From assembly GCA_030844895.1 (NCBI GenBank), contig CM061228.1, positions 34,224,626 through 34,288,625 on the forward strand: a stretch of 64,000 nucleotides of DNA, given 5' to 3'. The DNA is from Ambrosia x helenae (taxonomy: Eukaryota; Streptophyta; Magnoliopsida; Asterales; Asteraceae). Within the stretch, counting starts at the first letter, position 1. Every line of letters begins with the position of its first letter. Under the pieces are notes generated by a model, which was given only the letters and a program-made list of their open reading frames with translations, searched no databases and was not told the origin of the DNA. Below, one piece after another: positions 34,609 to 44,047 of this stretch. The position numbers and the translations under genes were made by a program.

Positions 34609-35580
34609 GTGTAAGACCCTAACCCGTAAACACACGATTAACACTTAAACTTACGTATTTTGGCCTTAATCAAAATCACGACATATTAAAACTTTAATCT
34701 TTATAAACGAAATCTATTGCGGAAGCGTATGAGTGTTCGACTCTTCTCGTGACTTGATCCATGCTCCGGAGCTCCTAACGAATGCGTACCTAGCACCATT
34801 ACACAAATCATAGTTAGTGGGGTTGCCAATAATGCATGTATTATAGTGGAAGTGTCGTTGCACGTCGAACGGAACGAACCAGGCCAAATGGCCAACACAA
34901 ATTTTTGGGTCTGACCCCGCCGTAGGATACGACCCTGGACCATAGCCTTCGGTTTAGGCATTCGGCCTCTATGCTTATTGTCCGCTTTGACATTCGGTTT
35001 GGGCACGTTGGGTAGTGACATGTATCAATGGCTCGATGGTGTAGGTACTACAAGCGTGTTACTAACCACCAACCCTCATGCAATAGCTGTACATGCTCCC
35101 TACTACACATACATGCAGAAAAATTTCCTATCATGGCAATGTATGAACACTTAGAACGTTCATATGCAAAAAGTTTCCTTTTATGGTAAGTTACGAACAG
35201 GGCTTCTAATCACAATGTTCCTAATCATGTTAATGTGTCTAACTCAAGCACATTCTATCATCACATACATGCCTATATATCCAATTCATGTTGACAAAAC
35301 CAACATTAGCTTAATACTATATCACAAAGTATGTCAAATGAACTAACTTCAATATTATTATCAATGATCAACATGGTAGGATAATTACTAGCTTAATAGG
35401 GAGTGGGCACATTGATATAAAGTTATCACACAAACATCAATATATGATAGATGTACCAACATTAGCTTAAGTGGCAGACTGTTTTTATCCAAGTACTAAT
35501 TAATGGTATTGCCCTTCCGGCCACTTCTGTTTTGTCTTCATGATATTATGTCTGCCAATGTGCTATGTATTTTACCGCAA
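34609..35580. other. Second LTR-like start and unassigned DNA
   Basis: TGTAAGACCCTAACCC at about 34610 resembles the edge of another LTR family, with ATTGCGGAAGCG downstream as in the solo LTR near 12691. I cannot define its other end. No convincing coding sequence is present. Confidence 0.35.
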
Positions 35581-36982
35581 GATGAATCAGGTTTTTATTC
35601 GATAACAACATACATTACAAACAAAGAAGATGAGAGAAAAACATGAATTAATAGTTCTCTAGGGCCAATCAACTTGGTTGGTCTAAAGATGCTTCGTAGC
35701 TTTAGAAATACAAATATTACAATGATTTTGCATGAGATTTACGTGCAAAGTCTGCAGTGAGAGACCACCACAGAAAGGTGTTGTAGAATTGTAACAACAT
35801 TGTAGCGAGAGAAAGTGGAAGAACGTGGACTTAATTTGTGTTAGGTTGGTTATTTTGAATTTTTGAGATTTGAACAAATCAACTTCAATAAATGAGCTTC
35901 AATTCCATCAAGAAATTTTTTCATGTTAAATTCATTATAAAAATAAAATAAAATAAATCAACTTTAGTTCTAACCAACAAATTTAACATTATAATTCATT
36001 ATAAATATAAAATAAGTGAAAGTAAAATAAAAGAATTTAACATGTTAAAGCAGAGGCATCTTCTTATGTACAAATTTGAAAATGATCTTGTTATAAAACA
36101 AATCAACTTCATCTCCAACCAGCAAATTTAAGATGTAATGTTCTACAAATAAATTAATCAAACTGATATAAAAGAATTTAACATGTTACATTTATTATAA
36201 AACAAAATAAATCAACTTCAAATCCAACCAACAAATTTAACTTGTTAAATTCATTATAAAAATAAAATAAATCAAGATGAAATAAAAAAAATTAACATCT
36301 TATGTTTACAAAATTATATGAAAATCAAACTAAAATAAAAAAAATTAACATGTTAAATCAAAATACAAAAACCCCTCATACACTTAAAGCAGATGCTCTT
36401 CACTTTAACATACGAAATTCATTCAAATTCAAAAGAATGGAACTACAGAAATTAAATTTTAAAGGAACGATTTGTTTACTTTCAACAAAATTGAACAAAA
36501 CTAAAAAATCATACCTGATCTAAAAATTTTAATGCAACATAATCAACAAAATTACATACCCCAAGTTTACTAGATCTGAAACTTTGATGCAATGTCATAA
36601 AAAAACTACAAACCCCAAACTTACCAGATCTGAAATTTTGATGCAAAACACTCTGAGCAACGTGTGAAATCTGTTGTGGAACGCCAAACATCGATTTCCA
36701 GACTTAAAGATCAGATTTATAGAGATAGAGACTAGATTTCTAGTGTATGAGAACAGATTTCTAGAGAGAGAGACCAAATTTCTAAAGAGAGAAAGTAGAT
36801 TGTATAGAGAGAAAGCAGATTGAAGAGAGAGAGAAAGCAGATTTCTAAAGGGAGACCTATTAGTGGATAACTTTTGAATACGATGTGGTTAGGTTATTTT
36901 AAATTTTTGACAAATTAGACAAAAATACCCCTGGTTCTCCACTTTTTTGTGGTTCCCCATTGAACCCACATATAGGGGGTGA
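35581..36982. repeat. AT-rich region with diverged tandem repeats
   Basis: Blocks containing AAATCAACTTCAA, CCAACCAACAAATTTAACATGTTAA and ATTATAAAAATAAAATAA recur between 35880 and 36370. A 65-bp unit with AGATCTGAAA-TTTGATGCAA is duplicated near 36550-36650. AGAGAGA-rich sequence with repeated AGATTTCTA follows to 36860. No gene is seen. Confidence 0.5.
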
Positions 36983-37365
36983 GTTCAATGGGGAACCTAA
37001 AAAAAGTGAGGAACTGGGGAACCATGCATTTAATATGTTAATTATATCATAAAAAATCAATTTAATATGTTAATTGGAGATTTTGTATATAAATGTATGT
37101 AGAATTTTTTTTGACAAAAATAATCAAAAAATAAAATAATTAAAAAAATGCTTAAAATTAGTTAAAAAAAGGTAAAAAAATTTTTTTTTACAAAAATTAA
37201 ATTTTTTTATTGTAATAGCTTCTACACATGTTTATATGCAAAAGCTCCGAAGAAATTTTTGAACAAAATATTTTTTTGCATGTTAAATTGAATTTTTAAA
37301 ATATATTTAACATATTAAATGCGTGGTTCCCTAGTTCCCCAGTTTTTTGAGGTTCCCCATTGAAC
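36983..37365. mobile_element. MITE with 60-bp inverted repeats (383 bp)
   Basis: The left end GTTCAATGGGGAACC continues through GGGGAACCATGCATTTAATATG and is mirrored at the right end (GGTTCCCCATTGAAC at 37351-37365). The interior is AT-rich with no ORF. A related partial end lies just left at 36945-36966, so two copies may have met here. The target duplication is unclear, so the superfamily is not assigned. Confidence 0.65.
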
Positions 37366-37412
37366 ATACTTTCTTTCGCAATATAACAACCTTAAAAAAA
37401 GATTCAAAGACT

Positions 37413-37794
37413 TGTTATTGTGAGTAAAGAATCAAATAGCTTTTTTATTCGATGTGTTTTGTGATGAACAATTTATAGTCATAGCCCTGCCGTTTGAATT
37501 TCAATTCTTACCGCTCCCTTCCCTTACTGACAATCTAATTACTTTTTACCACTACTTCTCAAATTCCTCAATAGTTGGTGGATAGCTTTGCCAAGATCCG
37601 TCTTACATCGTCCCAAATTCCAAAGATCTCATCCAAGGAGGATGTAAGTGATAGAATTGAATTTGTGCCTCCTTTGATTGATTTCAATCCTTTAAATAAT
37701 ACACCGTTCTCCTCTATTTTAGGATAGAGATAAATACACATAAATACATAATTATAATTTATAATACCTTCTAAAAATATAGTCGTCTAATACA
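37413..37794 (-). mobile_element. 3' LTR of a Ty1/copia element (382 bp)
   Basis: On the minus strand it begins TGTATTAGACGAC and ends CTCACAATAACA. The adjacent CCCCCGC (purine-rich on the minus strand) is the polypurine tract. The copia RNase H fragment follows on the interior side. Confidence 0.75.
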
Positions 37795-38325
37795 CCCCCG
37801 CAGTCAAAGCTGGAGGAGACTGGATGCTGAGACTGGCACAAAAATCTTCAAAGAGAATGCGTGGTAGACCTTTGGTGAAAATGTCGGCGATCTGGTATCT
37901 GGAAGGCACATGCAAGACTCGCACATTTTCGCGATGAACCTGTTCCCTAATAAAGTGTATGTCCAGCTCGATGTGCTTGGTACGTTGGTGTTGAACTGGA
38001 TTCCCCGACAAGTAAATAGCAATGACGTTGTTGCAGTATACAATAGTAGCCCGTGATAGCGGATGATGCAGCTCAAGTAACAGGTTGCGTAACCAGCAGA
38101 TTTCGGCCACCGCATTTGCAACGCTACGATATTCGCCTCCGCACTAGACCGTGAAATTGTACTCTATCTTTTGGAGGACCAAGAGATGAGATTGTCCCCG
38201 AAATAAATGCAGTATCCACTGGTAGAGCGACGGGTATCAGGGCAACCGGCCCAGTCTGCGTCAGTATAAGCAATTAACGAAGGGTTGACGTTGGACCCGA
38301 TGTAACATCGCATATTTTCTCCAAA
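37795..38325 (-). pseudogene. Ty1/copia RNase H fragment
   Basis: The minus strand encodes the C-terminal part of a copia polyprotein: TDADWAGC, then RRSTSGYC, SWSSK, SRSSAEA and, after a frame break near 38110-38160, EICWLRNLL, HIELDIHFIRE and the terminal ADIFTKGLP motif. In-frame stop and frame changes show it is dead. Everything upstream of RNase H is missing. Confidence 0.85.
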
Positions 38326-38578
38326 ATTTTAATTAATAAAAAACACCACTTTACCTAATATATTTTTCTTTTGATAATTTTTACATAAATTCAAAAACAA
38401 TATATGTTTTGTGACACCCGGCATGTTCGGCTTAAACATTTTGGTAAAACTTAAGTCTACCATAGCGAAAAACATTTATAAACGGACTTAACTGGGTTAG
38501 TTGAGTCGGGCTATGTTAGGATGTGCTAAAACGCGTTTAAACGACAAAACTGGAAAACTTGGAAAACACAAACATTGG

Positions 38579-38672
38579 TTCGACCAGTAGGGGGTCGAAC
38601 CAGGGATGGGAGTTCATCAAAAGACTCATTCGACCAGACATGTCCTCATTCGACCCATGATGGGGGTCGAAT
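38579..38672. repeat. Upstream GGTCGAA inverted-word cluster
   Basis: Two hairpins, TTCGACC/GGTCGAA at about 38579-38599 and ATTCGACCC/GGGTCGAAT at about 38648-38672, with another TTCGACC between. They end 11 bp before the TATA box. Confidence 0.8.
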
Positions 38673-38682
38673 GTAGCCTAGG

Positions 38683-38690
38683 TATAAATA
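38683..38690 (+). promoter_or_regulatory. TATA box of the truncated LTR
   Basis: TATAAATACCAC follows the word cluster directly, as in the solo LTR at 12543-15158. Confidence 0.55.
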
Positions 38691-39462
38691 CCACACTTTG
38701 TCATTTTCATCATTTTACAAACCCTAGTCGCCTCTAAACACTCTCTATCGATTTTAATCACTAAGGAAGGAGTTTTGCTCTCGTTTTTCATAATCTAACC
38801 TACAAACAAAATCTCATCAAGAATCTAAGGTGTGATCTTAATCCTAAACCCTTTTTAAAGTATTTTGATTCGTTTTCATCTAACCCCAAATGTCCATATC
38901 TGTTCTAAGGGTGTTTTTATGATTAAAACCTTTCAAACATCTTTCTAAACAAAACCTTATCATTAAACATGGGTTTTCATATCAATAAACATATGTTAAT
39001 GATGTGTTATGTGATATTATGTGTTGTTAATGATTTGTTGCTATACTAATGATGGAAACATGATCTAGGGCTGCTATTGGTGTTGGTTTATGATTGTTTA
39101 AGGTTACAATTAGATGGATGATGATATCATGTCTAATTTGGGGATTTTGATAAATCTAGGGCTTGTTGCATGTTAGTATTATTGATAAAACTATTGGGGG
39201 TTTTCATACACACATTGAACTGAGCATTTTGAGATGATTATGAAAGGAATTCGAAAAGTTTCCAAATTGGGTAAAGTTTTCATGCATGATGTGACGTTTC
39301 CATAATTTTGCCATTTTGGGTAAGTGTTAAAATGAACTGTTTTGGGGTAAAATTGGTAGGGTTTCGTAGGGGTGTGTTATTCACACTTGACTGCAGTGTT
39401 TCATGATGTTTCGTGGTGTTTTCGGATAGTTTTGATGCGTTTTAGGAAAAATGGAGCTGCAG

Positions 39463-39735
39463 GGGTCGAGCCAGGGATACATTCGACCAGGGTGGGATCG
39501 AATGTAGAGCCCAGGGGTCGAAGGAAGCCTCCTGCAGGTCGAATGTGGTTCAGTTAGGTCGAACGAACTTGATTTAGGTCGAATTAACACATGTTAAGGT
39601 CGAATGTATATGTGTTAAGGTCGAATGAACTTGTATTAGGTTGCATGAACCTGTGTATGGGTCGAATGAACCTCAATGGGGTCGAACCAAGGTCAAAAGG
39701 GTCGAACCTGGACTTGTTAAATGCTGATTCGACCT
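39463..39735 (+). repeat. Downstream GGTCGAA word array
   Basis: About ten GGTCGAA words, mostly in direct orientation and often followed by TGAAC or TGT, with some 20-bp periodicity (e.g. TTAAGGTCGAATG twice). It begins 773 bp after the TATA box. Confidence 0.85.
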
Positions 39736-40040
39736 TACAACTCCGTATGTGCGATTTTTTATGCAAACTAAGTGTTTTATGATTGAACCTTATGTGTAAT
39801 CTATGTATGCTTGATTAGTTTGTGTAATGGGTCACCAACGGGATGTCGGGTCGGTCTAGTGTGTCGGTTGAATAGTCAAACACCTTTTTAAAACACACTT
39901 GGTCATGATCTGGAGAATCGGGGACTAGATAACCTTATGGTTATTAGTCGGAACACTTATGTGAACATTTTGATAGATCTCCGGTAGTTAGGATTATCAA
40001 GGGCTTGGCTTTTCTTATTATATTGAAGAACATAACATAA

Positions 40041-40059
40041 GGTGAGTTTCATGGCCCCA
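40041..40059 (+). other. Splice-donor-like block of the truncated LTR
   Basis: AAG/GTGAGTTTCATGGCCCCA on the plus strand, 1.35 kb after the TATA box. The equivalent block in the solo LTR lies 1.38 kb after its TATA box. The acceptor side is lost to the truncation at 40120. Confidence 0.5.
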
Positions 40060-40401
40060 CTTTTACTGGTTTTACTATTAGGGGAGAAAACATGCGCTAA
40101 ACTTATATTTTGTAACATATTGTCACACCACGACAAAGGCGGAAACACGTGGCGCGACGGTTCAAAAGCATAAAGTCAAGGTTATGGCTAAACACAAGTA
40201 ATTTTAAGAAAATGGGTCATTTATTATGACGTCGAATTAGTTTCAAACATTACACAAAAGTTAATTGTTTTTGAAATAACATAGAGGTTTCTCATATATA
40301 TCCTAAATGCCTTGGGAAATAAAGGTGAAACCCCACAAAAGTTCGTCGTCGCATTGGAGATTCCCCGACCCTGCTTGCCTGATCTTTCATCTTCTAGTTA
40401 C

Positions 40402-40872
40402 CTGAAAGATATGTTTTAAAAGGTTTCGTCAATATAAATATATTGGTGAGTTCACAGGTTTTTAGTTTCTAAAACTTGAATACTTGGGAATACCATGTTA
40501 TGACAATATATAGGAGTTGCAAATTCCTATAAATCTACTTGAGACTATAATCAAACCAAGACATATAATAATTGTGCCCCGCTCCAAGTCGTTACTCGGT
40601 TTCCCACGACTTAAATTCAGAATATTTGCACCCCAGGCATAACCTAATGCATAATCGACGCTATCGATTAGGGGTGGGCCTTGTCAGGCACCAATAGTAC
40701 TATTCGAATATTCCTCCGGTTTCAATTTCCCTGAACAAATGATTATAGAGGCGAGGACTCAACCCCGAGTGGCGGTCACACCTCAAGTAATAAATCCGTC
40801 ATACATTATCCCTAACATATCTTTCCCCCGGAAAAACGTAAAAATAGTTTAAAATGGGGCCGTGAAACTCAC
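40402..40872 (-). other. Candidate leader intron in LTR 1 (471 bp)
   Basis: On the minus strand the donor is CAG/GTGAGTTTCACGG at 40872, the branch-point block GTGAACTCACCAA covers about 40443-40455, and the acceptor ATATCTTTCAG/GTAAC ends at 40402. All three elements are near consensus for plants. The equivalents are 50991-51460 in LTR 2 and 61578-62048 in LTR 3. Confidence 0.6.
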
Positions 40873-41148
40873 CTGTAACTGCGTCTGGCTCAATAAGGTG
40901 AATAGCAAGGGGTGGTCTTGCACCTACAACGTCCTAAACGTATAAGTCACTATTCCTATAGTGCATGTGCCTTGGCAAGTTGTACACCCAACTCCCGACC
41001 ACAAGTTGTTCCAAATCCCGTTTAATTATGCGTGTATCCTAGGTTTCGTTGGCGTTACATTACCCTTTGTGTTACAAGTTATATATTACTCTTGTTAATA
41101 TTTCCATAACTTGTATCTTATTATCATCGACTCGACTTCACTTAACAT

Positions 41149-41911
41149 ATAATTATTTTCCCATTTAAATAATTATACTTAAGATCGCATCGCTCGATAT
41201 AATATATATTTCAATCCTCGACCCGACTCACTTTGCCACACATTTGTTTTCCCATTTAAACAAATATGCTAAGATTTTGTCGTTCGATCGTATATTCTTA
41301 ACGTCCGATTCAACTCACCACACCGTATATTTATTTTCCCATTCAAAAAAATATACTAGGATTTCGTTGGTACGACCTACACATGTATATATCCTTGTCT
41401 TCTCGTCGCGGCTTCCCTTCCCGCATATCTACTTTCCCATTAAGTAGATATACTAGAATTTTGCCGAGACGAGCGTACAAATATATATAAATGTGTAATT
41501 TTTCTTGTTAAGTATATACGTTTGTTTTAACGTCTTATTCTTTTGTGTCATGTGTTTCTCCCACGAATTAATCCTCCAACACTTAGGAAAGTGTTTATTT
41601 ATTTTCACCCAAAGTATATATATATATTTTACCTCTTAAAATATATATTTTTCTTATCTTGCCGCAATGGCATTTTTCTCATATTTTGTCCGGTTATGGT
41701 TCGTTAACGCGTTTTAGTTCGATATCTTAACTCGATTAGTTAATTTTTCCAAGTTTTTCCCAACATGTATTTTATAGAAATATTTTCCATATTTCTTCCT
41801 ATTTTCACATGTTACCTGGATGGTTAAAATACTTATGTATTTTTAACCCAACTTGTTAACTTAACTACAAAAATGTTTCCAACACTCTTATATTCCCATT
41901 TATATAAAAGT
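41149..41911. repeat. Five stem-loops with constant loop TCCCATTT
   Basis: Arms 41149-41158/41167-41176 (10 bp), 41242-41249/41258-41265 (8 bp), 41325-41336/41345-41356 (11 of 12), 41425-41434/41442-41451 (10 bp) and 41884-41893/41902-41911 (9 of 10). Loops are TCCCATTT, TCCCATTT, TCCCATTC, TCCCATT and TCCCATTT. Stem sequences are unrelated. All five recur in LTR 2 and LTR 3. Confidence 0.88.
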
Positions 41912-44014
41912 ATTCATTTTTGTATAAGTTTCCCAAGTTTGTTTAATATTTTTATAAAATCTCTATTTTATAAAAATTCTTATGTTAAAACCCTTTATAT
42001 TTTTATAACTTTCAAAAATACACTTTTATACAAAATACCCAAGTATTTCTACTAGTATTTACAAAAATCATCCTTAGACTTTATTACTTGCATTTTTGAC
42101 ACCAAACTTTCCATACTTGTATTTTTGGACTAATAGTTTCTAAAATGTCCATTTTAGTCCCTTAACTTTCAAAGTTACAACTTTAGTCCCTTAACTTACA
42201 AAAGTTGCATTTTTCTATTCTAATTTTCAAAGTTGGCATTTTTCACTCAAAATAGTTAACTTTGAAGATTCAACTTTTTATTGGTAAGTTATTTTTGTAT
42301 CAAAACACTTATGTTAGTCTTATATTCCATATGGAAGACTAATTATGTGTGTGTTTTATGTATTTGTCCATTTCTTCAAAATATCATTCATCCAAGTGAG
42401 TTAACTTTAATTTTCCATCTTATTCATTTATGAACTTCTAACATGTTTTACCACATATTATAACTTAAATGATCATAATAAGATGAATTAAAGTTAGTTT
42501 TAACATATTCAAGTTCATTTCAAAATCTTAACCAAAACATCATCCTACTTAGTCTTATATGTAAACTTCATATATTTTCAAGACTAATACATCATCATCA
42601 ACAAATCCATGGTTTATTTTCATATCTTTAACCTTCCATTTTACACATGAAAACTTATTAAAGATTATGTTCAAAACCATTTTTAAACCCTTCATGTACA
42701 ACTTGCTACTAGGAACACATACATGAATAATAACAATCAAAAACAAGATTAAGAAGCTTACTACTAGCACAAGGCTAGGGAAGACAAAAACCTTGGATTT
42801 GAGAGGGGTTTAGTGTGTTCTTCCTAGTGGTTTAGCTCCAAGCTCTTGAAACACACAAAAGGGGTTTGGATGATGGATGATTTTAAGTATTTTGGAGATG
42901 TAAAAACTTGAAAGAACAATGTGTATGTGTGTATGTAATCCCACGGCCACAAGGGAGGAAGAAAGAGGTTTTGTTTTGCTTGGTGATTCAATCTTCTAAC
43001 ATGTGTTATTATATAACCACCTCATGTAATGATGCTAAAGATTTAAGAGATCTTATGGAAGATTATGAGTGTACTTGGGAGATTTTTGAAAAGATGATAT
43101 GTATGTGTGTGTGAGGAGCCGTATGTATGTAGGAGTGTGAGAGTTTTCTTGCAATCTTGGTAAATCTTCATGAACCATCATAATCCTACTTATAAGACTT
43201 ATCACACCCATGCACACTCTAATGTAATGATGGTTTGGAGTGTTGTCTTGGCCTTTAGTGGCCTATGGCCGAAAATTGGCTCAAGGGGACAAGGTGTAGT
43301 TGCTTTTTGTACTAATGTTCACTCATGCTTTTCCTTACACATTTTGTCTCATGTTAAGCATGCTTTACATAGCTTAGGGATTATTATTATCAACATAAAA
43401 TGTGGGTAAAATAAGGCTCCTTGGCCGGCCCTTGGATGGATTTGGTGGGGTCCACAACTTCAAATATTTACCCATTGATTGTTATGTTTAATCCCCCGTC
43501 GTTCGGGTGTCGTTCGGGTATTTTTCGGGTTTTAATCACGCGTTATCCGGACATTGAAAATACCTTTAATAACCCTTAAATATAGTCTAATTTAAGCGTT
43601 GATTGGTTATTTAGGCCTTTACCGGGTGAATTTATGAGTTATACGCGTATCGGGTGCGATACGCGCACTTTATTCGTTACCGGGAGATTTGTACAAGACG
43701 TTTTCATTTATGGTTTTGGAGTTCCAAAACTCATTATATCTTATGAAAATACCCTTTATTTTATATCCTGGGTGTCCGGGATTCGTTTCGTTTATTTAAT
43801 TATTACCGGGTAATTGCCAACATCCGTACCGGATAGCTTATTCGCACATGATCCAATCATGCTTTACCATTAAACGTATGCATTCCTATGCACTATTTGG
43901 AAATTGCTATTCCCTAAGGCCTTGATAATTAAATCACACATAATTGCATTTAATTACGTTAATCATATATTAATTAATCTGTACGGAATTACCTTATTTT
44001 TGCCGGTTGTTACA

Positions 44015-44026
44015 TTCTCCCCCGTT
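44015..44026 (-). other. Polypurine tract of interior 1
   Basis: The minus strand reads AACGGGGGAGAA directly before the LTR start TGTAACA. Copy 2 has one more G (54600-54612). Confidence 0.85.
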
Positions 44027-44047
44027 AAGAGAATTCCGTCCCGGAAT

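Larger units (their letters stand above)
38410..40120 (+). mobile_element. Truncated plus-strand LTR interrupted by the chromovirus
   Basis: It begins TGTGACACCCGGCAT, as does the solo LTR at 12543-15158 read on the minus strand, and shares with it GGTCACCAA, GGATGTCGGGTC and GGGGACTA blocks. It has a TATA box (38683-38690), two GGTCGAA word clusters and a GGTGAGTTTCATGGCCCCA donor block at 40041. It stops at 40120 exactly where the tandem chromovirus begins, so its 3' part probably continues beyond that insertion, outside the window. Confidence 0.7.
40121..44014 (-). mobile_element. Chromovirus LTR 1 (3894 bp)
   Basis: It begins TGTCACACCACGAC and ends GTTGTTACA. The polypurine tract beside 44014 makes it the 3' LTR of interior 1. 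It contains a candidate leader intron (40402-40872), five constant-loop hairpins (41149-41911) and a 13-bp-stem hairpin (41948-41977). CATAT (40116-40120) would be the left target duplication; the right partner is outside the window. Confidence 0.93.

Noticed and set aside
34701..35021. 106-codon minus-strand ORF as a gene
   Set aside because: It lies in decayed LTR-like DNA, shows no recognisable domain and has no clear promoter or splice context.
42555..43409. Short ORFs repeated exactly in all three chromovirus LTRs
   Set aside because: They recur only because the LTR DNA is duplicated; no domain, codon signal or start context supports them.
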